Shown here piece after piece: positions 1 to 12,088 of a DNA stretch of 64,000 bases. Position 1 is the first letter of the stretch; the number at the start of each line of letters is the position of its first letter. The position numbers and the translations under genes were made by a program. The DNA comes from Eucommia ulmoides (taxonomy: Eukaryota; Streptophyta; Magnoliopsida; Garryales; Eucommiaceae). The notes beneath the pieces are model-generated. The model was not told the origin of the DNA. It did not search any database and worked only from the letters and a program-made list of their open reading frames with translations. The stretch lies in NCBI GenBank assembly GCA_016647705.1, contig CM028333.1, positions 11,801,616-11,865,615 of the forward strand, in the 5' to 3' direction.

Positions 1-1976
1 CGCCAAAGCGGATAACATCACTCCACCGAAGCGGATCACATCACTTTGCCAAAATAAATAAATACTATGGTATCGTCAAATCAATAATATCGTCATCAAA
101 TCACAACATCATGATATCGTCTAATCAACATCGTCAAATCATACATCTACCTCCCTTTTCCAAAATCGACTTTTTATCCGAAAATCATCTATTACTTTCT
201 TTTAAAAGAAAATGTTTGATTTTACCAAAAACCACTTTTTCACTCTTTATTTTTAGAAAACCAGACATATTTAGAAAAATGGATATTTTTCACTCTATTT
301 TAAAACCACCAAATCCAAAGAAAAACTATTTTCACTTTCTTTTCGAAAACCCTCGTAATCTCATGAAAATCCATTTTTACCAACTCACCTAAAACCTGCT
401 TGATCCACAAAATTTAAAAAAAAAAACATCTAATGTAAATACAACTTTTTTTTTTTTTCTATCATATATAGATATAAAAATAGTTTGGCAAGAAGACAGT
501 ACACTCATCTGATTATCCGCTTCCGAAGACTTTAGCCACCTATTTTCTACCAGTACTCCGATGCCTGCGAACCTAATAGTGACGGGGCCTAAATTAATAT
601 TTTATGTACAAAATAATACCTAACCATGAAATGCAAGCCCTAATTTCCATGATATTTTATTCCCCATATTTTATTATGAAATATTACTATTCAACTAATG
701 TTACTCCGCTACAATTTATTATATCAAATTTATTCATGTAAACGGTCCCACTATTTCCTATCACCATTTCAATTTAAACAATTAAATAAATATATTAAAG
801 AAGTTCGAAATTCTACATTTTCCGGATTTTCCAATGGTCGTGAGATTGGATTTTTATTTATGTTGGGGTCGTTTGTGCAATTTTTTTTTTCCTTTCTTCT
901 TCACTTTTTCCTTTCCTATTTTGCGTTATTGTTTTCTGTTTTCCTGTCACACCGCTGCCGACGAGATCTCGCCGTCCTACCAATCGAACACACGCACCAC
1001 CGGACAACTAAACCCCATACTTCCATATCTACCCCCCATGTACACCCACCATCCGCCCACACAACACACACAGTAACACACACACACACACACGCTGCTT
1101 TCTCTCTCTAAACTTATCGCCGGCGAACATCCGGCGACCTCTAAAATACACACACACACACGACAGACATACACACACGATGAAACATGATACCACCGCC
1201 ACTGATAACAGGGCAATGACAGACCCTCTCTCTCTCTCCACTCCGACGACGATCAAAACACGCACCACCACCCCCGATCAGAATACACACTCACACCACA
1301 ACGATCAACAACATCCACCCGCACAGCCGAGCAACACCCAACGACGATCACCTGTTGATAGACAACCCATACCGCCAGACCGAACTTTTCTCTCTCTTTA
1401 CCCACTCCGGCGACTCACCTGTGGCCGGAACAACACACCCACATATTCATATCAATTGGACACGCATACATACACCCCGAACACACACATACACAGACCT
1501 ACATCCCTTGCTGACGATCACCCTCCGTCGGCCGACGACACCACCTCCGATCCTCTGCCTCTCTTCTCTGCTCTGTTTGTTCTTCTTCTTTGTGTTTTGT
1601 GTCAATTTTCTTTATGTTTTGTGACAATTTGTATAATGCTTATACCTATATATATGCATGAAGGAAGTAGTGTGAGCTTGATCCTTGCCTTGCCACGTCC
1701 GTCCCGTTTCTCCGATCGTGATTTGGGATGATCTCAACAGCCTCTACATATATGTGTGTGTGTATATATATATATGTTAATCTTTTTCCCCTAATTACAT
1801 TATTCATCCCTTAATTTTTTTTAAGTTCTTAGTTAGATCCAAATTCTAATCTTAATATTTTGCAAATTTTAAATTGACCCCTAAAATTTTAAGTTTAAAT
1901 AATAAATAACACCATCTACTCCGTTATTTCTAAATGTACTAAAATACGTCTTAAATAAAAAATCAGGGTTTTTGGA
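1..1976 (+). mobile_element. Partial LTR of a gypsy-like family, same family as the 9,566-11,742 solo LTR
   Basis: Its right half is collinear with the solo LTR at 9,566-11,742. Shared parts are a purine-poor stretch rich in CA and TC runs (about 960-1,600) and a shared terminal block at 1,870-1,970 with the phrase gacccctaaaattttaa. The left part is much more diverged. The canonical right end (ttaca) is missing and the left end lies outside or cannot be recognised. Open frames across the CA-rich stretch translate to low-complexity His/Thr/Pro-rich peptides and are not genes. Superfamily is inferred from the better-preserved copy. Confidence 0.5.
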
Positions 1977-2400
1977 GAAACAACGTTGGAGAAAACAATG
2001 CGTTTTTAGGGTTTTTGCATAACTGCGTTGAAATCTAGTCGAATTGACCCGGTTTAGACCCGGCTGGAGGTTGAGGATAACCTCCAGTTAGGTCCAGTTC
2101 CCCCCACGCGCATAACAGGCGAGTGGGGTGCGCGAGCCTTTTTTGAGACCCGTTTTGTTTTTTTTTTTTCATGTGCACTTATTTTTTTGTCCTCTAATTT
2201 TTTGTCAAATTTATTGATTTTTTTTGGGATTAAAAATAATTTTTAGTTAATTATTATTTATTATGTGATTTAATTAGTTTAAAATTATTTTTAGACATGA
2301 TTTTCTGTTGAAAATTTTATAAAAAATATATTGGATAATTTGGAATAGGATTACAGTACTCACTCTCCCTAAATTAAGACTTATTGACGTGTACTCTCCT
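1977..2400. other. Non-coding stretch with a short hairpin
   Basis: No gene is seen. A perfect 9-bp inverted repeat, ctggaggtt at 2,064-2,072 and aacctccag at 2,079-2,087 with a 6-nt loop, is the only notable element. A GC-rich patch (about 2,100-2,140) and a T run near 2,157 follow. Confidence 0.4.
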
Positions 2401-3735
2401 AATTAGTTTTAAATCACATAAAACTAGTTTAATAATTAGTATAAAAATACAGTAAAATTATTGTTCAAATTCTTTCAACTATAATTGATTGTTGATCACT
2501 AATAGTACATTCTGCGACGTACTTCATCTTATTTTGATCATATGCATATATGTTGCTTACATGCGCTGTCGTGGTTGGGGCAATATTGTCTATTTTATTT
2601 TTATTTTAATTTGGAACGGTTGCTTGTGAACTGTTGAGGTTAATTTTACCAAAATAATTTAACCAACATAGTTTGTAAGTTTTCAAGTTCCTATTTTGTT
2701 AATGAAATTTTTTTAGATTAATTTGTATATTCACATGCCCAAAAAGGGTTATTGTGCAAGTTAATTTAATTACATGATGATATTACGTGAAATAAATAAC
2801 TTCATATATTTGTTTAAAAAATTACAACAATTTCATTTTGTTGAGAAACTGCAGTTAGTAATTTCATTTTGTGGAGAAATTGCAATTAGCAATTTCATTT
2901 TATTGAGAAATTGTAATGATGACCAATAAGAACAATGCATATAAATAATGATCACATGTTGATATTGGTTTCTTACTACACTACTGGACTTACGATCCAT
3001 GCCGATATAATTATTAGTATTTGTAAATATGAAGGGTCTTATATTTGTTGAGATTAACATATAGACTATCATAATCTAATATTAAGATTATGTTGGATCG
3101 AATAAGTTTATCAAGATATTACTTATGGACTATCATTCTTTAAGAAAAAGGTATGGCCACACAAAAAAATAATTTTTTTTTTTCTGTTATTAACCAGAGA
3201 GTCTTGTTTTCAAAATGAAATTTATTCAATTAATGTAGCCCAGGTGGGAGAATGTTAAAATTATTTTTGTGGACTAACATTATTTGAATAATTTTTTTTT
3301 TATAAAAACGGGTTAATGAATAGTTTATTATATAAATAGTCCAAATAATCAGTGATTATATTTTGATTTGAATTGTGGTGTCTTTTATGTAGAAACCCAG
3401 TTGAGTGACAAATGTAGATTTTGAGTTTCATTGAAACCCGTTATGGGAGAGTCCAATGAGAAACTCTGATATAAATAACTAGGTCCCCTCTCTAGTCTAA
3501 ATTAAGGATTTCTTTTCATTAAGAGTTTCCACCAAGAAATCCAGATCATAGGGAAGAAGACCTAATTAGTAATCCACTGCGATAGATTCAATCTTCTGCG
3601 ATGGCCTAAATATGTATGTATTTGATTACCGTTCTTTATTGTTATATCATAATAATCATGTATATTTTATATTATTGTTTAATTCCATTTTATTGTGATT
3701 ATGATATTTAACATATTTAATTCAACACATTAATG
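2400..3735 (+). mobile_element. Degenerate copia 3' UTR plus LTR, copy 1
   Basis: This stretch is collinear with the 3' end of the copia element at 14,640-15,642. From left to right it has an array of three small hairpins (2,829-2,925), a polypurine tract (caggtgggagaa, about 3,241-3,252), then an LTR-like block from TGTTAAAATT at 3,253 to about 3,710. The LTR right end has no clear CA boundary. The 2,400-2,780 part recurs twice in diverged form at 4,560-5,160. No coding sequence remains. Confidence 0.6.
2829..2925 (+). repeat. Array of three short hairpins upstream of a polypurine tract
   Basis: The unit is caatttcattttgttgagaaattg, whose ends pair (CAATTTC with GAAATTG around an A/T-rich loop). 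It occurs about three times with small changes. Related arrays lie at 5,970-6,115 and 14,660-14,850 in the equivalent place of two other copies of the same element. Confidence 0.65.
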
Positions 3736-4559
3736 TTGGGCTTTCTGAAAACCATTTGCAGTGGTTTATGAAGTCTACACTGCGTGTGAGGGGGGTGTTG
3801 AATTCCACATTATTCATGTATTTGATGGTTAAGAATACTAAAGTGGTTCGACTCCTTATCTTTCTATTTGTTATCTTTATGAAATATTTACACGATGAGT
3901 GACATAATTTAGAGAATTATATCTTTATTTTATTTTGGTAACTTGATGGAAGCTGAATTGAACAGAGCACTGTCGAGAAGTGGTCGTAGATAATCAGATG
4001 TATAATATGTATTCAAGATTCTTAGTGAGTTAAGTATGATGTTAATAAATCAATTTGGTTGTTACTGCACCTTCCATCAACGAAAATGAGATATTTCATT
4101 TTTCAAATTTGGGCTATGTTTGGGGCGATATATTTGCGTTTTAGATGGAAGAAAAGTACCGAGTTATTTTTGTATAATTTCGCATGAGTTTTCTTCTTGT
4201 ATTGTCTAGGCCTTAAAGTGTTTAATGTGCTATACACATATTTTGATGGGCTTGTTGGATCATTAATTATTTATTAATTAACAAGTCTGATGGAATTACT
4301 AATATGCAAAAATTATTCATAAACATATGAGAAGACCTTGAATTGGAAACACTATCACCGTAACTAGAATATCTTCTTAGAGATCCAGGTTTGGGCTCAT
4401 TATATAGATATTGATTTTGGGTTTGGGCCTATATAATATCTTAGCTAATTGGACTTTCTTAGTTACCACTTTCGACTATTGAAGGTCATATTAATGAGCT
4501 TATAAAAATACTAATTATGATTAATTATACTTTTTCAATTTTCAAGCCATTAATTTTTT
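3736..4559. other. Non-coding, nothing recognised
   Basis: AT-rich sequence with no frame of useful length and no terminal repeats, promoter or RNA gene that I can support. It is probably more decayed retroelement sequence, judging only from its neighbours. Confidence 0.3.
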
Positions 4560-5695
4560 ATTTTATTTTATATAGAGTTTGATTTAATAATTAGTTTTAA
4601 ATTGTACTAAAATTGTTGTTCAAATTCTTGTAGCTATAATTGACCTTTAATCACTGAAAGTGTATTTTGTAACGTATTTCATCTAATTTTAATCATATGC
4701 ATATATGTCACTAATATACACTGTTATGGTTGGGCAATATAGTTTAATTTCCTCATGTTAGAACAGTTGCTTGTGAATTGTTGAAGTTATTTTACTAAAG
4801 TAATTTAACCAATATAGTTTTCAAGTTTTTGAAGTCCTATTTTCTTGATGAATTTTTTTTTTAAATTAATTTGTACATTCGTCTGCCTAAAGAGGATTAT
4901 TGTGCAAATTAATTTAATTGTTAAGTAATATAGTTTAATTTTTTCAATTTGGAATGTTTTCTTGTGAATTATTGAGGTTATTTTAGCAGAATGATTTAAC
5001 CAACATAGTTTACAAGTTTTCGAGTTTCTATTTTGTTGATGAATTTTTTTAAAATTAATTTGTATATTCACCTGCCTAAATGGGGTTATTGTACAAATTA
5101 ATTTAATTGCATGAGGATATTATGTGAGATAAATAATTTGATAAATTTGTTTACCCAAAGGGAATGAATTTTGAAAGATTATTTTTTTTTATTATGTTTT
5201 GAAGGAACTATATGGATTTGAATGTCAATCTGCCCAAAGTTGATAGATTTTTAAATCTGTAAATTTTTCTTATTTTATTAATCCCCATGATTAAAGAATA
5301 ATTGTTTATTGTAGATTCTACTCAAAGGGGAGTTTATGATAACGCAATTAATTTTTATATTATATTGTCTATGCTTAATTAGGTATTTTGCCTATTGCTC
5401 ATAATTGACCTAGTTGTAATATTTTTTGTGAAAATAATTTCTTTTGTTGTGAACAACAATAAGACCACAATGAAATTCTAAATTTATTCTTTGATTTAAT
5501 TAGAGTCTCTGTAATTTATTTTATTTCGATGATTGTGTCATGTAAACATTAATCACTATTGCTATAATTGTTTTTCTTATTTTGTTGATCTTCATACTTA
5601 GAGAATAATTTTTTATTGTAGACTCTACCCGAAGAAGAGTTTATAATGACACAATTAATTTTTATATTGTATCGCTTATACTTATTTGAATATTT
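4560..5695 (+). repeat. Two diverged tandem copies of the 2,400-2,780 repeat and flanking decay
   Basis: Bases 4,560-4,920 and 4,921-5,160 both resemble 2,600-2,790: a run of the type atttaaccaacatagttt, then an aattaatttgtatattca segment, then a phrase of the type gggttattgtgcaa. A second short repeat pair, around 5,284 and 5,602 (agaataattnttnattgtaga), follows. All is non-coding. I read it as repeated, decayed UTR of the copia family. Confidence 0.45.
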
Positions 5696-6865
5696 TGATT
5701 ATCTGATTTAGTGAGAGTTTTTGTATTTTCCTTTATTTCCCTAATTTTATTGTGATCATTATTGTTATGCATTTTGTAAAATTGAAATCTATTTGATGAT
5801 AATTATTATTGCATATTATATTATTATATATCATATTATTTGAATTGATTATAATATGGTATCTTAAAATATTGTATCTTAAGAATTACAGTTGTATACT
5901 TTTGGCTGTCACAAATCACTATTTTGAGATCTTGTGATATATTGTTAGTGACAGATGACTTGTTAAAGTCAAACAATTTCATATTATTGAGAAATTACAA
6001 CAATTTTATTTTATTGAGAAACTGCAATTAACAATTTTATTTTGTTAAAAAATTGCGACAGTTTCATTTTGTTAAGAAACTGTAATTAGCAATTTCATTT
6101 TGTTAAGAAATTGATAATGATCACATATTGGCATTGATTTTTTACTACACTATTGGGCTTACGATTCATGTCAATATGGTTATAAGTATTTTTGAGTATG
6201 AAATGTTTTATATTTGTTGAGATTAACATATAGATTATCATACTCCAATATTAATATCTATTGGACTGGATAAGTTTGTCAAGATGTTACTTATAGACTA
6301 TCATTTCTTTAAAAATTGTGTTGCACATAAAAATAATTTTTTTCTATTATTAACCCGAGAGTCTTGTTTTCAAAATTAAACTTATTTAATTAATGTAACC
6401 TAAGTGAAAGAATGTTGAAATTTTTTTTATAGGCTAACATTAATTGAATAAATTATTTTATAAAAACAGGTTAATGGATAGTATATTATATAAGTAGCTC
6501 AAATAATCAGTGATTACATTTTGATTTGGGTTGTGACATCTTTTATGTAGAAACCCAATTAAGTGACAAATGTAGATTTTGAGTTTCGTTGAAATCTGTT
6601 GTGGGAGGGCCCAATGAGAAACTCTAATATAAATAACAAGGTCTCCTCCCTAGTCTAGATTAAGGATTTCCTCCATTTGAGAACCGCCACTACAAAATTT
6701 AGATCATAGGGAGGAAGACCTAGTTAGTAATCCATTGCAATAGATTCAATCTTCTACGATGGCCCAAACAGGTATGTATTCGATTACCGTTCTTTATTAT
6801 TGTATCCTAATAATCATATATGCTATAGATTATTGCTTAATTCAATTTTATTGTGATTATGAAAG
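5696..6865 (+). mobile_element. Copia 3' UTR plus LTR, copy 2, directly joined to the pol pseudogene
   Basis: It begins with a phrase also found just after the RNase H stop at 14,403 (gtttagtgagagttttt) and runs collinearly with 14,403-15,620. A hairpin array (5,970-6,115), a decayed polypurine tract (aagtgaaagaa, 6,402-6,412) and an LTR from TGTTGAAATT at 6,413 to about 6,861 follow. A 5' LTR should not be preceded by 3' UTR, so this LTR looks shared between two tandem elements. The pol remnant starts a few bases later, so primer site and gag are missing. Confidence 0.6.
5970..6115 (+). repeat. Array of about five short hairpins
   Basis: Same unit as at 2,829 and 14,660: caatttca/gaaattg arms, about five imperfect copies ending in a run of the type caatttcattttgttaagaaattg. 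The copy number differs between the three arrays (about 3, 5 and 6). Confidence 0.6.
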
Positions 6866-7050
6866 CTTGAAGTTGGTAGTGAGATCGAGATTGATGTTGA
6901 GCATGTCGGGACTACTGTTTTAGATTTAGACTCTGGTTTTTAGCTTATTTTGAACAATATTTTCTATGTACTTTTGTTTAGAAGGAATTTAATTTCCCAT
7001 TCAGTACTTGATAGAGCTGGATATTATTTCACTTTTTCCAAATATAAGAG

Positions 7051-7410
7051 TTGAGATTATTTATGACTAAGAAGCTTGGTAATTGTGTTTTATCTAATGG
7101 GTTTTATAGATTGTTATTGTTATCTGCATGTTCTTACAATATTGAAAACACTATTGCTAAAAGATATTTGACTAAGGAAAGATATCCGTTATTGTGGGAT
7201 GAGCAGTTGGGGCATATTTTTAAGGAACGAGTAGATCGCTTGATTGGTTCTGGGATTCTTCCTCTTCTTTATTTTGATAACTCAGAAGTTTGCGTTGATT
7301 GTATAAGAGAAAAATTGACCAAGACCAAGAAGAAGGGTGCCACTTATAGTCAGAGTTTGTTGGAGATTTTTCATATAGACATTAGTGGGCCTTACTCGAT
7401 TACCTTGTGA
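7051..7410 (+). pseudogene. GAG-pre-integrase / zinc-binding region of the copia polyprotein
   Basis: An open stretch of 119 codons. From about residue 48 it reads as the copia pre-integrase domain: LWDEQLGHIFKERVDRL, then CVDCIREKLTKTKKKGA and the integrase entry LLEIFHIDISGPYS. The H and CxxC zinc ligands are present. The first 40 residues are out of register with the family, showing an upstream frameshift. It ends in a stop at the position where the integrase core should begin, and the sequence continues after that stop in the same family order. Confidence 0.85.
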
Positions 7411-8144
7411 GAAAATAGGTATTTCATTACATTCATTGATGATTTCTCCCGATATGACTATGTTTATTTAATTAAAGAAAATGCAGATGCTCTTGAAATG
7501 TTGAAAATCTTCCAAACTGAAGTTGAAAAACTGCGGGGAAAGTCATCAAGATAGTGATACCTAATTGAGGTGGTGAGTATTATGGGAAGTATGGTGATGC
7601 AGGACAACAGAAGGGACCTTTTGCAAGGTACTTGCAGGATAACGATATTGTTGCTCTGTATACTATATTAGAAAATCCTGAATAGAATAGCATGGCAGAG
7701 AGGTGCAATCGCACTCTTATGGAAATGAAGAGGAGCATGATAAGCATATCAAATTTTCCAGAATACTTGTTGGGTGAAGCCATCAAAGTAGTATCCTACA
7801 TTCTGAACCGCGTCCTTAGCACAGTGCCTAAAACTCCCATTTGAACTGTGGACAAATAGAAACCCAGTTTGAATAATTTCAGATTATGGGGGTGTTCAGC
7901 TAAGGTGAAGCTCTACGATCCTTCTATGAAGAAGTCAGATTCGAGAACTACTAGATGCTACTTTATAGGGTATCCTAGTCACTCAAAAGGACACAAATTT
8001 TATTGTTCGACTCGTGGCACTAGAGTTGTTGAATCTCAAGTGGCAAAATTTTTGGAGCTGGATGTGACTGAAGTCATTTCCTCTCAGTTCGATGAAAGAG
8101 TAAGACCCATTGATGTTGTTTGTTTGCCTTTAACGGCCTCATAA
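7411..8144 (+). pseudogene. Copia integrase core and C-terminal region, broken
   Basis: Translation in shifting frames gives YFITFIDDFSRYDYVYLIKE (first catalytic Asp), then GGEYYGKYGDAGQQKGPFA (region of the second Asp, here preceded by a frameshift), then ENPE followed by a stop and MAERCNRTLMEMKRSM (region of the catalytic Glu). The last part, 7,869-8,144, is an uninterrupted 91 codons with NNFRLWGCSAKV, RTTRCYFIGYPSHSKGHKFY and VESQVAKFLELD, the usual copia integrase C-terminal signature. At least three stops or frameshifts make it inactive. Bases 8,145-8,411 are the decayed linker to reverse transcriptase. Confidence 0.85.
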
Positions 8145-8411
8145 GTCATCTCTTATGATGGAGCTAATGATCGAGGGATTCAACGAGGTATGGATATTGT
8201 CACTCCCCCTACTTTTAAAGTAACGCTTATTGCAGATGAGATCCCTTTGACCAATGAGTCTGTGAATGAGTCATCTTCTAAAGTCCAAGTGACGAGATCC
8301 CAAATAACTAGAAAGGCTGCCATTTCTAATGACTAATATGTTTACCTTGGAGAGGGAGAATATGATATTGGAGAAGAGGTGGACTCAACTACTTATCGTG
8401 AAGTTCTCAAT

Positions 8412-9012
8412 AGCGATCAGGCAAATGAATGGCTAATTGTCATGGGAGATGAGATGCAGTCTATGTCAGACAATGATGTTTGGAAACTTGTTGATCTTCC
8501 CAAGGAATATAAACCCATTGGATGCAAATAGGGTATTCAATACCGAGAGAGACAATAAAGGAAATGTTGAAAGATTCAAGGCCCAATTGGTTGCTAAAAG
8601 GTATACACAACAAGAAGGCATTGATTTCACAGAGACTTTTTCACTAGTTTCTATCAAAGATTCCTTTAGAATAATCATGGCGTTGGTAGCTCATTTTGAC
8701 TTAGAGGTTCACCAAATAGATGTCAAGACAATTTTTCTCAATGAAAAGTTGAGTGATGAAGTCTACATGTCACAGCCTGAGGGATTTAAGGAAAGTGAAA
8801 AGGAGAACATGGTATGCAGATTAAAAAGGTCCATTTATGGTCTCAAGCAAGCTTCTCGACAGTGGTACTTAAAATTTGACAAAATTGTGACATCTTTTGG
8901 TTTTGTAAAAAACAAATTTGATCAGTGCGTCTATATGAAAATCAGTGGGAGCAAGTTCATTTTCATGTGTGATGACCCAATTTCCTAGGGCTGCTATTAT
9001 GGTTTCTCCTAT
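8412..9012 (+). pseudogene. Copia reverse transcriptase N-half, duplicated unit A (plus 45 bp of solo LTR)
   Basis: Unit A of a ~600-bp tandem duplication. It reads DNDVWKLVDLPKEYKPIGCK, breaks there by a one-base insertion (aaatagg against aaatgg in unit B), and resumes as RFKAQLVAKRYTQQEGIDFT, VHQIDVKTIFLNEKL (first catalytic Asp) and RSIYGLKQASRQWYLKFDKI. It ends with TCATG at 8,963-8,967 followed by 45 bases matching the start of the 9,566 LTR, then jumps straight to the start of unit B. The YxDD half is not in this unit. Confidence 0.85.
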
Positions 9013-9565
9013 AACGATCAGGCAAATGAATGACTAATTGTCATGGGAGATGAGATGCAGTCTATGTCAGACAATGATGTTTGGGAACTTGTTGATCTTC
9101 CCAAGGGATATAAACCCATTGGATGCAAATGGGTATTCAAGACCAAGAGAGATAATAAAGGAAATGTTGAAAGATTCAAGGTCCAATTGGTTGCTAAGGG
9201 TATACACAACGAGAAGGCATTGATTTCACAGAGACTTTTTCACTAGTTTCCACCAAAGATTCCTTTAGAATAATCATGGCGTTGGTAGCTCATTTTAACT
9301 TAGAGGTTCACCAAATAGATGTCCAGATAGTTTTTCTCAATGAAAAGCTAAGTAATGAAGTCTACATGTCACAACCTGAGGGATTTAAGGAAAATGGAAA
9401 GGAGAACATGGTATCAGATTAAAAAGGTCCATTTATGGTCTCAAGCAAGCTTCTCGACAGTGGTACTTAAAATTTGACAAAATTATGACATCTTTTGGTT
9501 TTGTAGAAAATAAATTTGATTAGTGCGTCTATATGAAAATCAGTGGGAGCAAGTTCATTTTCATG
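9013..9565 (+). pseudogene. Copia reverse transcriptase N-half, duplicated unit B
   Basis: Second copy of the unit at 8,412. Here the early part is intact (DNDVWELVDLPKGYKPIGCK then WVFKTKRDNKGNVERFK), but a frameshift follows LVAKG, and later in-frame damage includes a one-base loss near 9,415 and a stop near 9,521. The lesions differ from those of unit A, so each copy decayed on its own. Unit B is the copy continuous with the solo LTR at 9,566 and, past it, with the YTDD half at 11,748. Confidence 0.85.
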
Positions 9566-10384
9566 TGTGACGACCCAGTTTCCCAGGGTCGCTATTATGA
9601 TTTCTCTTATAGAGAATTCCTATCCTAAAATCAACTCGTCAACTTCCCAATATACAATATGCGGTAAATTTTATTAATAATGACGATAATTCTTGTTACC
9701 GATTTTACAACGACAATTATTAAATCTAATAGTCTCTATTTAAATATCACCAAATAAAAATTCAATCATCTATTTTATATTTAATCCACTCATTTTCTGC
9801 ACAACGACGACCAATTTAAAAGTCTTAGGTTTATAATTTAAATCCCCATTTTCAACATTTTTATTAACTCGGATTATTTGAACACCATTTTATATCAAAT
9901 CAAAATTTTCAGTATATTACAATTTAAACATTTTACAAATAATTTCGAAAATCATACTTATTAATTCTTCCGATTACAATAATAAATAATAATTACACTT
10001 TTTACAACTCGACATTTCAAATAAAATTCTTCTTTCGTTTTCTCCCAGCCGTCCCTGCAACCAAATACTGTGAGGGGGTTGTGAGCCAATACTCAGTAGA
10101 ACTCCAACCCCTCTAATATGTGCATTTAATTAATATCACATATAAACCACATAAGTATGCTCGTCACATAATTTTTGCATCATCCCAATCATTTCATATC
10201 ATTTCGACAGGTAAGATTTCACAACGATATACCAAATAATTCCACATAATCGCCCACGAGACAATTAAATACAATTAAATACATATATTAGTAGAGTTCG
10301 GAATTCTACCTGCCCTGAATTGTCCGCTTAACCGACAAATTGGATGTTAAATTTTTATGTTTCTTTAATTTATGATTTCCTGTG

Positions 10385-10610
10385 TCCAGACCCACCGCCG
10401 AGGCGAGCTTCCCTATTTTCTTCTGCTCTACATACTGATCCTCCATCACTGAGGCGAACTTTCTCATTTTTTACTCTGTTATGGTGCATTGACCCTCCAT
10501 TGCCTAGGCGGAAGAACCACCGCCTAGGCGAACATGCAACAGATTCAATTTCTGCTCACTGAAGCTTCTCTGCCTAGGCGAAGCTAGTCACTGCCAAGGC
10601 GAATGACCGC
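10385..10610. repeat. Cluster of GCCTAGGCG-type short palindromes in a solo LTR
   Basis: About six to eight near-copies of a core such as ccgcctaggcg occur at irregular spacing (for example at about 10,502, 10,519 and 10,569, with decayed forms caccgccgaggcg near 10,391 and ctgccaaggcg near 10,590). The same core clusters in the unrelated LTRs at 13,285-13,520 and 48,138-48,335. Confidence 0.65.
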
Positions 10611-11347
10611 TATTTTTCTACTTTATTTTGTGCTCAGCCAACCACTATCTCTCTCCTCTTTCCAACTCTGATCACCCTCTACATCCACGACTGCGAATCG
10701 ATACACACACATGAAATACTTATCCTACACAAACGAACACTCATACCTACACAAACCAACCACTGTCGGGCCAAACTCACGTCACGACCACCCCCATCGA
10801 TCACCTATGGACCACACTCACTACACACATATATACACAGCACATACACACCCACTACTCTCTCTCTCTTTCTCTCGTCATTTTCTATTTCTGCTTCCTT
10901 TTAACCAACCAATGATGACACCCATACTAAACACACACACACAGACGAAACACACGCATGAAACACACGACCACACCCATGACGGACAGACGACAACCTA
11001 CTGCCGACAAAACAGAGCACATACACATAATCAACGACATGAACGCACACACTCTCACCGAATACACACTATCCAAGCAACACACGCATACATATTATCG
11101 TCGACACACATCAAACCCCACACACATACACACACTTACCAGCGACACCCACACCCTAACAACGACGATCAGACACACATGCTCACGATGATCAACAACA
11201 CCCACACCCCCAACTGCACACCCACAACGCCGAAACACAGCCTCACGTCAACCAAATGGACACACCACCGTCGACCCGTACCTCACACCGGACTGCCTTA
11301 TTTCTCTCTTCTTTTCTCTGATCACTTCTCGATCCTTCTTCCTTATC

Positions 11348-11472
<125 letters not shown>

Positions 11473-11747
11473 TCAAACAGCCAGCCAAGTGGCCGTTCTC
11501 TCTTCTCTTCATTTTTACCAACTCTCTCTCTCTATATATATAATATTTAATTTTCACTAATCCCCCCTTCATTCTTGTTAAGTTATTAATTAAACCCAAC
11601 TCTAAATTTTATGTTTTGAAAATTACAATTTGACCCCTAAAATTTTAAATCGAATAATAAATAACGTCATCCACCCTATTATTTTTAAAATATTCCAAAA
11701 TACGACTTAAATTATGCGTATATAAAAAATCAAGGTCTTACATCATG

Positions 11748-12088
11748 ATTTTCTACACTGATGACATCTTGCTTGCTAGCAGCGATGTGAATCTCCTGAA
11801 TGATACCAAACATCTTTGGTCTGCTAATTTTGACATGAAGGATCTCAGAGAAGCATAATTTGTTTTGGGTATTGAGATTCATCGTGATAGATCTTGAAAC
11901 CTTCTCGGACTATCTCAAAGAGCCTATATCGTTCGTGTGCTTAAAAGGTTCAATATGCAGACATACAAGGCAGGTGATGTACTTGTTGTGAAAGGTAATA
12001 AACTCAGCAATGAACAATATCCAAAGAATGATTTGGAAAAAAGATGCCATAAAGACTGTTCCTTATGCTAGTGCAATTGGTAGCCTGA
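11748..12088 (+). pseudogene. Copia reverse transcriptase C-half with YTDD motif
   Basis: Reads IFYTDDILLASSDVNLLNDT with the catalytic YxDD motif, then HLWSANFDMKDLREA, a stop, FVLGIEIHRDRS, a stop, and LLGLSQRAYIVRVLKRFNMQ. A frameshift near 12,040 precedes VPYASAIGSL, where the next solo LTR begins. It continues the frame of unit B when the 2.2-kb solo LTR is ignored. Inactive. Confidence 0.85.

Noticed and set aside
698..1731. Several long frames on both strands in the first 2 kb
   Set aside because: CA/TC-rich LTR sequence gives low-complexity His/Thr/Pro or Cys/Val peptides; no domain or conservation.
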